Notes under the pieces: generated by a model
The model's input: only the letters and a program-made list of their open reading frames with translations
Databases searched by the model: none
What the model was told of the DNA's origin: nothing
From: CAWIVH01 sp963839475
GTDB lineage: Bacteria > Acidobacteriota > UBA6911
Assembly (NCBI GenBank): GCA_963839475.1
Contig: CAWIVH010000015.1
Coordinates: forward strand, 558,001 to 622,000
Direction: 5' to 3'
DNA length: 64,000 bases
Shown: piece after piece, positions 38,458 through 47,541 of the stretch
Numbering within the stretch: position 1 is the first letter of the stretch
How the letters are laid out: each line of letters opens with the position of its first letter
Position numbers and translations under genes: made by a program

Positions 38458-39186
38458 ATGGGGAAAGCAACTGAAGACACCAGTCTGTCGACCAAAGCCT
38501 ATACTATTCTTCGTCACCGGATCCTGCGGGGGGAACTGCCGTTGGGGGAGGTCATTTCACGCCGCAAAATCGCCGCTGAGCTGGGAATGAGCTTGTTGCC
38601 GGTCATGGAAGCGCTGGTTCGCCTGGAGCTAGAAGGACTGCTGGAAAGCCGTCCCAGGGCCGGAACCCGCGTGCGCATCCCGACGCGCGAAGATGTAATC
38701 GGGAACTCGGTGGTTCGCGAGGCCCTGGAAGGACAGGCGGCCCGCCTGGCGGCTTCGCATGCGACAGCAGCGGAGCGGAGCTCGCTGCGGAAACTGGCCG
38801 TTCGCGTAGATGTCGCGCAGAATTCCGATCAGGGCCAGTTCGCCTCGCTGCATCAGCGGTTCCATCTGCGCGTGGTCGAATGTGCGCATGTGCCTGCCCT
38901 CCTCAGGGCGATCGAAAGCACTCATGCGCTGCATTCGATCTGGCAATGTGCGCGCGTTCGCCGGTTGCCCGAACATTCCCGCAACAACCGCGAGCACAGA
39001 GATCTGGTCCAGGTGCTGACCCGGGGAACCCCTGAAGAAGCTGAAACGGAAATGCGCCGGCACGTCGCGCGGGGTATTCAGCAGATGATGGATGGCCTGG
39101 AACCGTACTTCAAAATGAAGAAACTGCGGGGCGAGATTTATTCCCGAACCGCCCCGAAGAACTTTCCTTCGCTGACAACCGCCTGA
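38458..39186 (+). CDS. GntR-family regulator (FCD type)
   Basis: 242 residues from ATG 38458; a GTG at 38446 is the alternative. The winged HTH is at residues ~10-75 (KAYTILRHRILRGELPLGE, ISRRKIAAELGMSLLPVMEAL with the LESRPRAGTRV wing). The C-terminal FCD helical effector domain follows (REALEGQAARLAA, HQRFHLRVVECAHVPALL, EHRDLVQVL). The DNA-reading helix has SLLPVMEAL where SRTPVREAL is usual, so operator preference may differ. FCD proteins commonly sense carboxylic acids; the neighbouring transporter is a natural target. Confidence 0.9.
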   Translation: MGKATEDTSLSTKAYTILRHRILRGELPLGEVISRRKIAAELGMSLLPVMEALVRLELEGLLESRPRAGTRVRIPTREDVIGNSVVREALEGQAARLAASHATAAERSSLRKLAVRVDVAQNSDQGQFASLHQRFHLRVVECAHVPALLRAIESTHALHSIWQCARVRRLPEHSRNNREHRDLVQVLTRGTPEEAETEMRRHVARGIQQMMDGLEPYFKMKKLRGEIYSRTAPKNFPSLTTA

Positions 39187-39269
39187 TGCAGACCGAATCC
39201 TGAGCCCGGACCGGCATCATTGCCTCTGTCCTCATTCGCGTCCGCCGGGAACGCTCGTTTTTCTGCCGC

Positions 39270-40898
39270 TTAATCCACGGGACCGGTGCGCCGAGGCGGT
39301 CCCTGGGCTGGGCGATGCTTCTGCATGAAGTCCAACCGGGAACGGTTGACCTTCTCCACGACAATCTTCTCGCCAAAATTCATGTACTGCTCATTTTCAG
39401 CCGACCACGCCGGCCATTTCACATCGGATGTCGAGGGATTGCCCGTGTTCGCGAATGCAATCAGGGAGGCCGTCATTTTCCGCGACAACTCGATGTCATA
39501 GGCTGTCCAGTTCCTTGTCGGGCGGAACATGTTGTAGGCATCGAAGGTTCCGAAGTAGTAGGGTACTTCACTCGTGTGGTAGGCCCCGACGGTCGCGATA
39601 TCCTGATCGGCGATCTTCACTCCGGGCACGTACGGGTGTTTGCGCGAATACATCGTAATGAAGGATGGGGATTTATTGTATCTGGCCTGCATCTGAGCGC
39701 AATTGCACGAGTTCAACAGCCCGGCGGCATCGTTGGCGGCGGTCTGCGCCATGGGTTTGACTTCAGAGTCAGAGGAAACCGGATAGAGCCTCAGGAACTC
39801 CTCGGCGAACGTTCCAAACACTTTGGCGGCCAGGGCCTGGTATTCGGCTACTGTATTGGCCTGCTTCAGGTCGATGTTGGCTTCTCCGGCAGTCAGACTG
39901 GCGATGATCGGCACATCGTTGAATTCGCGTCCCTCCAGGATCGCCGCCTTCGTCTTCGGCATGAAGTAGCCATCGATCACAGCACCGGTGCGGATGCCCT
40001 GGGTGTTTACTCCGACCTGACTTTCAGCCTGCAGTGCAAGAATCCTGTCGGCCGGGACTTGGCGCATCTCGTCTATGTTGGAGGCTTTCAGAAGCTTTTG
40101 TACTTCCAGTCCGGTCTTTTCGGCTGTTTCCAGAGGGGCATTATCGTTCGTCCAGTTGCAGCCGCTCAGCATTACGGCACCGCGAAACAGACCCTTCGAG
40201 AGCGGACTGAAGGTCTGCTGGATGACCGAGCCGGCGCCGGCCGACTGCCCGGATATGATCACCTTGTCCGGGTTTCCGCCGAACTTTTCGATATTGCGGT
40301 GAATCCACTTCAGTGCGGCATTCTGATCGAGATAGCCGTAATTTCCGGAATGGCCTCCCTGCTCTTTTGTCAGTTCAGGGTGTGCCATGAAGCCCATGAT
40401 CCCGACTCTGTAATTGAAGTTGACAAATACTGCACCCCGTTTGGCAACCTCTTCACCGTCATAGTTGGCCATTCCGGAGGAACCGATCGTTCCGCCGCCA
40501 CCATAGATAAACACGATCACGGGTAGTCTGGAGGATGCCGTGGATTGGGGTGGCGCCCAAATGTTCATATAAAGGCAATTTTCGCAGGTGGGTTCTTCAC
40601 CAAAATAATGGTTGATATTGTGCGGCCGGAGGACCTGTATACACTCCGGCATCTTTCGATCCGCGTTATAGACCCCTTTCCAGTGATTCGGTTGCGGCTC
40701 CTTCCAGCGAAGTTCTCCAACCGGAGGTTTGGCGTAAGGAATGCCCAGCCATGCTTTGACGCTGGACTCCAGCACCTTGCCGGCAATCAACCCGCTGTCA
40801 GACGGGATGGGCGGGATCGGAGTTATCACCTGAGCCTGCAGAAGGACGGCGGCGAGAATCACAATGGTAAAGACGGCAGCAAATCGGATGTACCTCAT
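39270..40898 (-). CDS. secreted type B carboxylesterase
   Basis: 542 residues from ATG 40898, with AAGGAG upstream; the frame extends 6 codons further without a better site. A signal peptide (IRFAAVFTIVILAAVLLQAQ) marks export. Nucleophile elbow GQSAGAGS at about residue 219; catalytic His candidate in GAYHTSEVPYYFG (~440). The oxyanion segment is IYGGGGTIG, with Tyr in place of the usual His of HGGG. Typical cysteines are present (CENCLYMN). It should hydrolyse carboxylic esters, perhaps of plant or aromatic origin; the substrate is unknown. It is convergent with the GntR gene. Confidence 0.9.
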   Translation of the reverse strand: MRYIRFAAVFTIVILAAVLLQAQVITPIPPIPSDSGLIAGKVLESSVKAWLGIPYAKPPVGELRWKEPQPNHWKGVYNADRKMPECIQVLRPHNINHYFGEEPTCENCLYMNIWAPPQSTASSRLPVIVFIYGGGGTIGSSGMANYDGEEVAKRGAVFVNFNYRVGIMGFMAHPELTKEQGGHSGNYGYLDQNAALKWIHRNIEKFGGNPDKVIISGQSAGAGSVIQQTFSPLSKGLFRGAVMLSGCNWTNDNAPLETAEKTGLEVQKLLKASNIDEMRQVPADRILALQAESQVGVNTQGIRTGAVIDGYFMPKTKAAILEGREFNDVPIIASLTAGEANIDLKQANTVAEYQALAAKVFGTFAEEFLRLYPVSSDSEVKPMAQTAANDAAGLLNSCNCAQMQARYNKSPSFITMYSRKHPYVPGVKIADQDIATVGAYHTSEVPYYFGTFDAYNMFRPTRNWTAYDIELSRKMTASLIAFANTGNPSTSDVKWPAWSAENEQYMNFGEKIVVEKVNRSRLDFMQKHRPAQGPPRRTGPVD

Positions 40899-41238
40899 CA
40901 CTCTTCTCCTTGCCATCGCGGCCCGGGGCCGGGGTGGGGAATCCTGATATATCAGACTCGAACGCTACCTACAAAATAACCTCGAAAACTCGAAGAAACA
41001 AGCACAAAGCCAAGAAAGAAAAGGCATCGTTCACGGAGCATCTCCCTTGCGATTTATTCCATGATTGGAACATGGACCAACACTTTGCATTTCGTCTGGG
41101 TTAATTCTCGATCCGGTTTCCGAAAAATCTGGTATGGTCGCCTACGACTCTCTAAATTTGAATTCTAATGAATCGCCTGCTTGCTGGTTTCATGGCGATC
41201 AGCGCGTCGTACAGCTGCGAATGACTCAGGGGGCATAC
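40899..41238. other. divergent region upstream of the TonB receptor
   Basis: About 340 bases between esterase and receptor starts. Around 40970-41022 an A-rich stretch (AACCTCGAAAACTCGAAGA...) resembles one arm of the repeat at 38184. An AGGGGG at 41229 serves the receptor start. No gene seen. Confidence 0.4.
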
Positions 41239-44200
41239 ATGAAACGCTGTTCGATATGGATTACGGTCCTCCTGCTGTTTGGCTCGGCACAGGTGTGGGG
41301 ACAAGGGTCGCAGGTCGCACAGATTTCGGGTACGGTAAAGGACAGCAGCGATGCTAGTGTACCGGGCGCCGAGGTTACCGTGACACACACGGGCACCGGC
41401 ATAAGCCGGTCCGTGGTGACCGCCAGTGACGGAGCCTACGTCATCCCGAACCTGCCGGTCGGACCTTACACATTGCGGGTCACGATGCAGGGATTTGCGT
41501 CCTATGTACAGGAAGGAATCGTCCTTCAGGTCAACACCAATCCGACCATCAATCCCGTTCTGAAAGTGGGATCCATTTCCGAGCAGATCCGAGTTGAGGC
41601 TAATGCTTCCATGGTGGAGACGCGCGTCACCGGAGTCGGGCAGGTCATCGACCAGGAACGGGTTGTGGAATTGCCGCTGAACGGTCGACAGGTCTCGCAG
41701 TTGGTGACCCTGTCGGGCGGGTCCCAGGAGTTCGTCCCGACCAGCGCCGGCCAGTCCCTGGTGTCCAACAAGAATTATCCTACCGTCGCCGCTTTCTCGG
41801 TTGCGGGAGGTCAGGGGGGGCAAACGCTCTTCCTCCTCGATGGCACGGTCAACATGGATCCCATGTCCAACGTCGGTCTGCCCTTGCCTTTCCCGGACGC
41901 GCTGCAGGAATTCAAGCTCGAGACGAGCTCGTTGCCGGCCAACTACGGTATGGCGCCCGGAGGCGTGGTCAACGTGGTGACGAAATCCGGGACCAACGAA
42001 ATTCACGGTGATGGTTTCGAGTTCCTCCGGAATTACGCATTCAATGCCCGAAATTTTTTCGCTCCGACGCGCGATTCGCTGAAGCGCAACCAATTTGGCG
42101 GAGTCATCGGCGGTCCCATTATTAAGAAGAGACTCTTTATCTTTGGCGGTTACCAGGGCAGCTATGAAAAGGTTGCGCCGGCAAACAACATCAACTATGT
42201 CGCCACGGCAGCCGCCCTGCAGGGTGATTTCACGGCGATCGCGTCGCCGGCGTGCAATGGCGGCAAGCAGATTACCCTGAAGGCGCCATTCGTCAACAAC
42301 AAGGTGGATCCGTCGCTCCTGAATCCTGTGGCGCAGAACCTCTTAAAGTACATACCGATAGCCACCGATCCGTGCGGTAAACTCACGTACGGCATCCCGA
42401 ACCAGAACCACGAAAACCAGTTTGTTATCAAATCCGACTGGCAACTCACCGACCGTCAGTCGATGCTGGCCCGATATTTTTTCACGGACTATCAACACCC
42501 TCCTTATTTCGAAGACAACCTGCTGACCACCTCCACTGACCCCAGCGCCGGACAAGCCGGCCGCGTTCAAACAGTGGTACTCGGCCACACGTTCACGCTG
42601 TCCGCCAATACGGTCAGCGTGTTCCGTGCCGGCTACACCCGGTCGAGCATGATCCGGTATCTTCCGAGTAACGTCCCCACTCCGACGACGTTGGGATCTA
42701 AGGTGGTGCAGCAGTCCGCTCCTTATCTCAACATAGCGGTCACGAACTATTTCACGGTCGCGTGCACGAACTGCAACCCGGGCCCATGGGTTTCCAATAA
42801 CTATCATCTTTCCGAGGACCTGAGCACGATCATTAAATCTCACCAGCTTTCGGTGGGTATGAACCTGGTCTATTCCAGACTGGACTCGCTGGGAAGCTTC
42901 CAGATGAACGGAATCTTCAACTTCAACGGGCAGGCGACCGGGAACGCACTGGCGGATATGATGGTCGGCAAGCCGGCTACTTTCGGGCAGGACAACGGCC
43001 AGGTGGGGCACGAGCGGATGTGGATCCCATCTTTGTACGCGCACGACAATTGGCGCATCAATTCTCATTTCACCGCGAATTTCGGGATTCGCTGGGACCC
43101 GTACCTGCTCCCCTACCATGCTCAGAACAAGGCCAGCATCTTCGATGTCAGCTGGTTCAACTCGCTGGTGAAAAGCAAAGTGTATCCCAACGCACCGGCC
43201 GGCACCCTGTTCTATGGGGACAGCGGAATGCCAGGGGCATCGTACGCGCACAGCCGATGGGCCGAATTCGCCCCCAGGGCTGGGCTGGTCTATGATCCGC
43301 GCGGCAAGGGTCAGGAGACCATCCGGGTAGGTTATGGCGTTTTCTATGCAACCACTCCGCTCTTCCTGCAACTCGGGCTGCACGCGCCTTATACCGTCCG
43401 TCTATCGATCCCGTCACCCACCGGAGGTTTTTCGGACCCTTACAACGGCTCCGTCTACGGAACCAGCCCATTCCCCTATCCGGACCCGCCTCCGTCCAAT
43501 ACCACGTTTCCTCTGTTCGCGACCTTGGGGATGGGATCTTTTAAGGCCCATATAAAGCCGACCTATATGGAGCAGTGGAACCTCGCCGTGCAGAAACAGC
43601 TTCCAGGCGACTGGCTGATCTCCGCCACCTACCTCGGGAACCGGACCGTACACCTCAGCTATAACGAGCCCAACAATCCTGCCACCTATATTCCGGGAAA
43701 ATGCGTCGCCGGTCAGTACGGCCTCACTGCCCCGGGTGACTGCTCGACGGCGGCAAATATCAATTATCGCCGCGCCCTTTATCTCTCCAATCCGGCGGAA
43801 GGCAAATATTATGGCGGATTCAGCAACTTCGGTGATGGCGCCAACGCCAATTACAATGGGCTGCTGCTTTCGGCCCAGCACCGGTTTGCCCACAATTTTT
43901 CAATCCTGGCAAACCACACCTGGTCTCATTGCTTGACCGAGAGCGAAGTCGGGCTCAACGGGTCCGGCGCCGGTCAGGACCCGAACAACCGCGCTGCCGA
44001 ATATGGCAACTGCCTGGCCGGCCGCCGACAGACGTTCAACATCACCTCCGTCGTTAGAGTGCGAAAATTCTCAGATCGCGCCGTACAGGCGATTTTCGGC
44101 AACTGGCAGGCTTCGACCATCTTCACGGCCATGACCGGAAGCTGGATGAGCGTCCCGCTCGGCGTGGACAATTCATTGACTGGCGGCAATGACCGTCCGA

Positions 44201-44529
44201 ATGTCTCTGGAAATCCGAATCTCGAAAATCCGACCATTCAGAAATGGTTCGATACTTCCATGTTCACCCGTCCTGCCACCGGAGCCTTTGGGAATTCCGG
44301 TCGCGGCATCCTCGTGGGCCCGGGAGCCTGGAACTTTGATCTTGCTTTGACGAAGACCTTCCCCATCACGGAAGCCCAGAGGATTGATTTCCGTTGGGAG
44401 GTTTTCAACGTCTTCAATCACACCAGGTTCAACAACCCGGTCACTACGTTTACGAGCGGACAGTTCGGACAGATTCTGTCCGCCCGCGATCCGCGCATCA
44501 TGCAGTTTGCTCTCAAGTACACGTTCTAA
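41239..44529 (+). CDS. Oar-like TonB-dependent receptor
   Basis: 1,096 residues from ATG 41239 (MKRCSIWITVLLLFGSAQ), AGGGGG upstream, with a signal peptide. An N-terminal carboxypeptidase-regulatory-like beta-sandwich follows (~25-115; ISGTVKDSSDASVPGAEVTV, DGAYVIPNLPVGPYTL). The plug is at ~125-260 (VVELPLNGRQVSQLV, GGVVNVVTKSGTNEIHG). The rest is the beta-barrel, ending NHTRFNNPVTTF and MQFALKYTF with the C-terminal aromatic residue that barrels need for assembly. No TonB-box could be fixed. Probably imports large oligosaccharides or peptides. Its last 17 bases overlap the convergent ftsH gene. It is the intact counterpart of the wreck at 13961-15137. Confidence 0.93.
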   Translation: MKRCSIWITVLLLFGSAQVWGQGSQVAQISGTVKDSSDASVPGAEVTVTHTGTGISRSVVTASDGAYVIPNLPVGPYTLRVTMQGFASYVQEGIVLQVNTNPTINPVLKVGSISEQIRVEANASMVETRVTGVGQVIDQERVVELPLNGRQVSQLVTLSGGSQEFVPTSAGQSLVSNKNYPTVAAFSVAGGQGGQTLFLLDGTVNMDPMSNVGLPLPFPDALQEFKLETSSLPANYGMAPGGVVNVVTKSGTNEIHGDGFEFLRNYAFNARNFFAPTRDSLKRNQFGGVIGGPIIKKRLFIFGGYQGSYEKVAPANNINYVATAAALQGDFTAIASPACNGGKQITLKAPFVNNKVDPSLLNPVAQNLLKYIPIATDPCGKLTYGIPNQNHENQFVIKSDWQLTDRQSMLARYFFTDYQHPPYFEDNLLTTSTDPSAGQAGRVQTVVLGHTFTLSANTVSVFRAGYTRSSMIRYLPSNVPTPTTLGSKVVQQSAPYLNIAVTNYFTVACTNCNPGPWVSNNYHLSEDLSTIIKSHQLSVGMNLVYSRLDSLGSFQMNGIFNFNGQATGNALADMMVGKPATFGQDNGQVGHERMWIPSLYAHDNWRINSHFTANFGIRWDPYLLPYHAQNKASIFDVSWFNSLVKSKVYPNAPAGTLFYGDSGMPGASYAHSRWAEFAPRAGLVYDPRGKGQETIRVGYGVFYATTPLFLQLGLHAPYTVRLSIPSPTGGFSDPYNGSVYGTSPFPYPDPPPSNTTFPLFATLGMGSFKAHIKPTYMEQWNLAVQKQLPGDWLISATYLGNRTVHLSYNEPNNPATYIPGKCVAGQYGLTAPGDCSTAANINYRRALYLSNPAEGKYYGGFSNFGDGANANYNGLLLSAQHRFAHNFSILANHTWSHCLTESEVGLNGSGAGQDPNNRAAEYGNCLAGRRQTFNITSVVRVRKFSDRAVQAIFGNWQASTIFTAMTGSWMSVPLGVDNSLTGGNDRPNVSGNPNLENPTIQKWFDTSMFTRPATGAFGNSGRGILVGPGAWNFDLALTKTFPITEAQRIDFRWEVFNVFNHTRFNNPVTTFTSGQFGQILSARDPRIMQFALKYTF

Positions 44530-46381
44530 CCGAAGCGGTTTCAGGGCTTGGGGGCAGAGGAATCTCACAAGGCCTTAAATCGTTCTGGCTGAAGAGCGCT
44601 TTCAGGTCCTGTTCTGGCAAGGTTTCCTTCACCAGCAGCTCACGCGCGCCTTGCTCGAGCAGGGTGCAATTTCGTTCGAGAATCTGCACGGCGCGGCTGT
44701 AGGCCTTGCCCACGATCTTGCGCACGGAGCAGTCGATTTCGCGGGCGGTTTCCTCGCTGTATCGGCGGCTCTGGAAGCCGCTCCCCATGGGCCCGAGGAA
44801 ACCGACCGGATCGCTGTCGTAGGTGATGTGCCCGAGTTCCGCGTCCATTCCATAGCGCATGACCATGTTTCGGGCAATTTCCGTGGCCCGGTTGATGTCG
44901 TCGGCAGCGCCGGTCGACAGGTGCTGGAAAGTGAGCATTTCGGCCGCCCTGCCCCCCAGCAGGATGGTCATCTTGTTCTCCAGCTCCTCGCGCGTCATGA
45001 GATACCGGTCCTCGGTCGGCCGTTGAAGGGTATAACCCAGGGCTCCGATGCCGCGTGGAATGATAGAAATCTTGTGCACCGGGTCGGATCCGGGTATGGC
45101 AGCGGCCACCAATGCATGTCCCATTTCGTGATAGGCCACGATCGTCCGCTCCCTGGGATTGAGGACCCGGTTCTTCTTTTCCAATCCGGCGACAATGCGC
45201 TCCATCGCAGCGGTAAAGTCATCAAGAGAGATTTTCTCTGCTCCCCGCCGGGTGGCCAGCAGCGCCGCCTCATTGACCAGATTGGCGAGGTCTGCACCTG
45301 TGAATCCGGGAGTCAAGCCGGCGACTTGCTCGACCTCCACATTTGCGTCGGCGGCGACCTTTTTCATATGAACGCGCAGAATCGCCACTCGCCCCGATTT
45401 GTCAGGACGATCCACCAGAACCTGCCGGTCGAAACGCCCGGCGCGCAGCAAAGCCGAGTCCAGTACTTCAGGGCGGTTGGTCGCCGCAAGCAGGACCAGG
45501 CCGCTGCCCGAGTCAAAACCGTCGAGCTCGACCAGCAACTGGTTCAAGGTTTGTTCCTTCTCGTCGTGCCCCCCGGCCATCGGGTGGGCGCCGCGCGCCC
45601 TGCCCAGGGCGTCCAGCTCATCGATGAAAATGATCGCCGGCGCCTGCTGGCGCGCCTGTTCGAAGAGGTCCCGCACCCGCGCTGCCCCCACGCCGACGAA
45701 CATTTCAACAAACTCAGAGCCGCTGATAGAAAAAAACGGGACTGCGGCTTCACCCGCGACCGCCTTGGCAAGAAGCGTCTTGCCTGTCCCGGGGGGGCCG
45801 ACCAGCAAAACACCTTTCGGCATTCTCCCTCCCAATCTGCCGAATGCCTGCGGATTCTTCAGGAAATCAACGATTTCGCGCAGCTCGCCAACCGCCTCGT
45901 CCACACCGGCGACGTCCTGAAAACTCACTTTGGTGTCGGTCTCTACGTAGACTTTCGCCTTGCTCTTTCCGATCGTCATGAGACCGCCGCCCATGCCGCT
46001 GGCCATGCGCCGGCCGATGAACATCCAGATCCCCACGAAAAGAAGCACGGGCAGCACCCAGGAAAGGAGATCCCGCAAAAAGGTGCTTTCGATCTGACGG
46101 CGGAATTTGATGCCATACTGGCTCAGTTCTTTGGCCAGGTCGCCCTCAACCCGAGCACTTGCGAAACGCCATTCTTTGCCGTCCGGTTCCTGGATGATCC
46201 CTTCCAGATGCCTGTCATAGATGACGATTTCCTTTACTTTCTTCGCCGACAGATAGCCTTGAAACTGATCGTAGCCGATCTCCTCAATCCGCGTCGCCCT
46301 GAGAATCAACGAATGCAGAACAAATACCCCCGCGATCGCCAGGAATAGATAGCTGACATTGAATCCGGTCTTCTTGTTCAT
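44513..46381 (-). CDS. ftsH: ATP-dependent zinc membrane protease FtsH
   Basis: 622 residues from ATG 46381, directly behind GGAGGAGCG. Two membrane helices (~10-28 and ~95-117) flank a periplasmic loop; then AAA+ with Walker A GPPGTGKT (~197), Walker B IIFIDELDAL and the second region of homology (ATNRPEVLDSALLRAGRFDR). The protease domain has HEMGH (~417) and the third zinc ligand in TGAADDINRAT. HEMGH in place of the commoner HEAGH still satisfies HExxH. It degrades misassembled membrane proteins and some cytosolic regulators. It follows an NhaR-type gene and lies near htpX, so it may be a stress-dedicated second FtsH rather than the housekeeping one. Length is near normal. Confidence 0.95.
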   Translation of the reverse strand: MNKKTGFNVSYLFLAIAGVFVLHSLILRATRIEEIGYDQFQGYLSAKKVKEIVIYDRHLEGIIQEPDGKEWRFASARVEGDLAKELSQYGIKFRRQIESTFLRDLLSWVLPVLLFVGIWMFIGRRMASGMGGGLMTIGKSKAKVYVETDTKVSFQDVAGVDEAVGELREIVDFLKNPQAFGRLGGRMPKGVLLVGPPGTGKTLLAKAVAGEAAVPFFSISGSEFVEMFVGVGAARVRDLFEQARQQAPAIIFIDELDALGRARGAHPMAGGHDEKEQTLNQLLVELDGFDSGSGLVLLAATNRPEVLDSALLRAGRFDRQVLVDRPDKSGRVAILRVHMKKVAADANVEVEQVAGLTPGFTGADLANLVNEAALLATRRGAEKISLDDFTAAMERIVAGLEKKNRVLNPRERTIVAYHEMGHALVAAAIPGSDPVHKISIIPRGIGALGYTLQRPTEDRYLMTREELENKMTILLGGRAAEMLTFQHLSTGAADDINRATEIARNMVMRYGMDAELGHITYDSDPVGFLGPMGSGFQSRRYSEETAREIDCSVRKIVGKAYSRAVQILERNCTLLEQGARELLVKETLPEQDLKALFSQNDLRPCEIPLPPSPETASVRTCT

Positions 46382-46466
46382 CGCTCCTCCAAGTCCCATC
46401 TGCACCCTGACAGCGTACGATCCGCCTGATAATTTGACAAATGGATATATTGGAAGGAATCAATAG

Positions 46467-46481
46467 TATTTATCTATATGT
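46467..46481 (+). promoter_or_regulatory. shared AT-rich motif between nhaR and ftsH
   Basis: TATTTATCTATATGT, 14 of 15 identical to the copy before the M50 protease gene (63685-63699). It is 86 bases upstream of the ftsH start, in the 140-base gap after nhaR, and reads on the strand opposite to ftsH. About 15 bases away an inverted look-alike (ACAAATGGATATAT, 46438-46451) gives the site partial dyad symmetry. No convincing -35/-10 pair for ftsH was found. Confidence 0.55.
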
Positions 46482-46522
46482 GTAGATTCGCTGGCAACGC
46501 TTCATCTCAGGATGGGTTTTGT

Positions 46523-47422
46523 TCAGGCAAAGAGTTCGGTGCGGGCTGATGCGGAGATGGCCACAACAGCAGGATTCTTGAGTTTTCGTTCGACTGAGAT
46601 TGCGTAAAACCGTTCGTGCACACCGTCCAGGTCGCCCAAAGGCCGGACACCGTATTGGCGGCAAATTTCCTTCTGAATCACCGCGGGTGCCGGGAACAAG
46701 CCATTGCCTGTTGCCCCGAATACTTTTAGGAGGGCGCTGTCCGCCGTTTCAGCGACGATTCGAGGCCGGATCGATCGCTGCTCGAACCACTGGTCGAGAG
46801 ACCGGCGCAGGGCGGTGCCGGCCACCGGCAAGAGCATGGGCGCTCCATCCAATGATTTCGGGAATCCTTTTTTCAACGGCGAAATCAGATCGGGAGTTCC
46901 GAAGACCTGGATCACGCACTCGCCAAGCAAATGGTTATAGGCCTTGATGTGCGACTCGGGGCCGGCGGGGACGTCCGAGAGAACGAGGTCCAGCCCATGC
47001 GTCATCAGATCGGCCAGCAACTGCCGGGTCCTTCCCTCCAGGCAGACGAGGTGGACCAGTTGCTGCATCTGGAGGGCAGGCTCCAGCAAGCGATAGGCGA
47101 TCAGCTTCGGCATGGCATCGGTGATGCCGACGGTGAACCGGATCGGCCGGCCGCTGGGGCGTCCTTTTAAAGTGTCGGTCAACTCCCGCCCCAAGGTGAA
47201 AATCTCATCGGCATAACCGTATACGACCCGGCCGATTTCCGTCAGTTCCAACTTGCGCCCCGACCGCCGGAAAAGCTTTTCGCCCAGTTGATCCTCCAGG
47301 GAATGCAGCTGCGCGCTGATCGTCGGCTGGGCCAGCCGCAGTTTTTTGCAGGCCTGCGAAATACTCCCCTCGCGCACGACGGTCCAAAAATACAACAGGT
47401 GGTGATAATTGAGCCATTCCAT
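46523..47422 (-). CDS. nhaR: LysR-family regulator of the NhaR type
   Basis: 299 residues. The opening MEWLNYHHLLYFWTVVREGS is characteristic of NhaR, followed by the LysR HTH (ISQACKKLRLAQPTISAQL, residues ~20-40). The effector domain (~95-295) has VTVGITDAMPK-like and LVLSDVPAGP segments. In enterobacteria NhaR activates nhaA and other genes in response to sodium. Here no sodium antiporter is nearby; its neighbours are ftsH (same strand, 140 bases after it) and divergent htpX. The likely role is control of this protease cluster. No Shine-Dalgarno precedes the ATG, and a -10-like TATAAT ends only 7 bases before it, so the mRNA may be leaderless. Confidence 0.9.
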   Translation of the reverse strand: MEWLNYHHLLYFWTVVREGSISQACKKLRLAQPTISAQLHSLEDQLGEKLFRRSGRKLELTEIGRVVYGYADEIFTLGRELTDTLKGRPSGRPIRFTVGITDAMPKLIAYRLLEPALQMQQLVHLVCLEGRTRQLLADLMTHGLDLVLSDVPAGPESHIKAYNHLLGECVIQVFGTPDLISPLKKGFPKSLDGAPMLLPVAGTALRRSLDQWFEQRSIRPRIVAETADSALLKVFGATGNGLFPAPAVIQKEICRQYGVRPLGDLDGVHERFYAISVERKLKNPAVVAISASARTELFA

Positions 47423-47429
47423 GTCCGGA

Positions 47430-47435
47430 ATTATA
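47430..47435 (-). promoter_or_regulatory. -10-like box of nhaR, close to the start codon
   Basis: TATAAT on the minus strand ends 7 bases before the nhaR ATG (47422). Transcription would begin at or within a base or two of the ATG. No good -35 box is seen 17 bp away; a CCTATAG word lies at 47448-47454 on the minus strand, so an activator may be needed. Confidence 0.5.
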
Positions 47436-47462
47436 CATCCAATAATTCTATAGGTGGATCAC

Positions 47463-47502
47463 ATATTATCTATTTGTTATTTGAATCGAGAGATTTTACA
47501 TA
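47463..47502 (+). promoter_or_regulatory. htpX promoter with shared motif
   Basis: ATATTATCTATTTGT (47463-47477) resembles the motif at 46467 and 63685. Its end overlaps a candidate -35 box TTGTTA (47474-47479), followed after 17 bp by TACATA (47497-47502), 39 bases before the htpX start. A regulator bound here would abut RNA polymerase and could also act on divergent nhaR, whose start is 41 bases away. Confidence 0.55.
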
Positions 47503-47541
47503 TTTGTTGTGCCGCCAGAGTGCGGCAGGAAGGAAGGGACA

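Noticed and set aside
39315..40526. A 403-codon plus-strand frame opposite the carboxylesterase
   Set aside because: Shadow of a gene with signal peptide and nucleophile elbow.
44651..46348. A 565-codon plus-strand open frame opposite ftsH
   Set aside because: ftsH has every catalytic motif on the other strand; the opposing frame is a GC-rich shadow.
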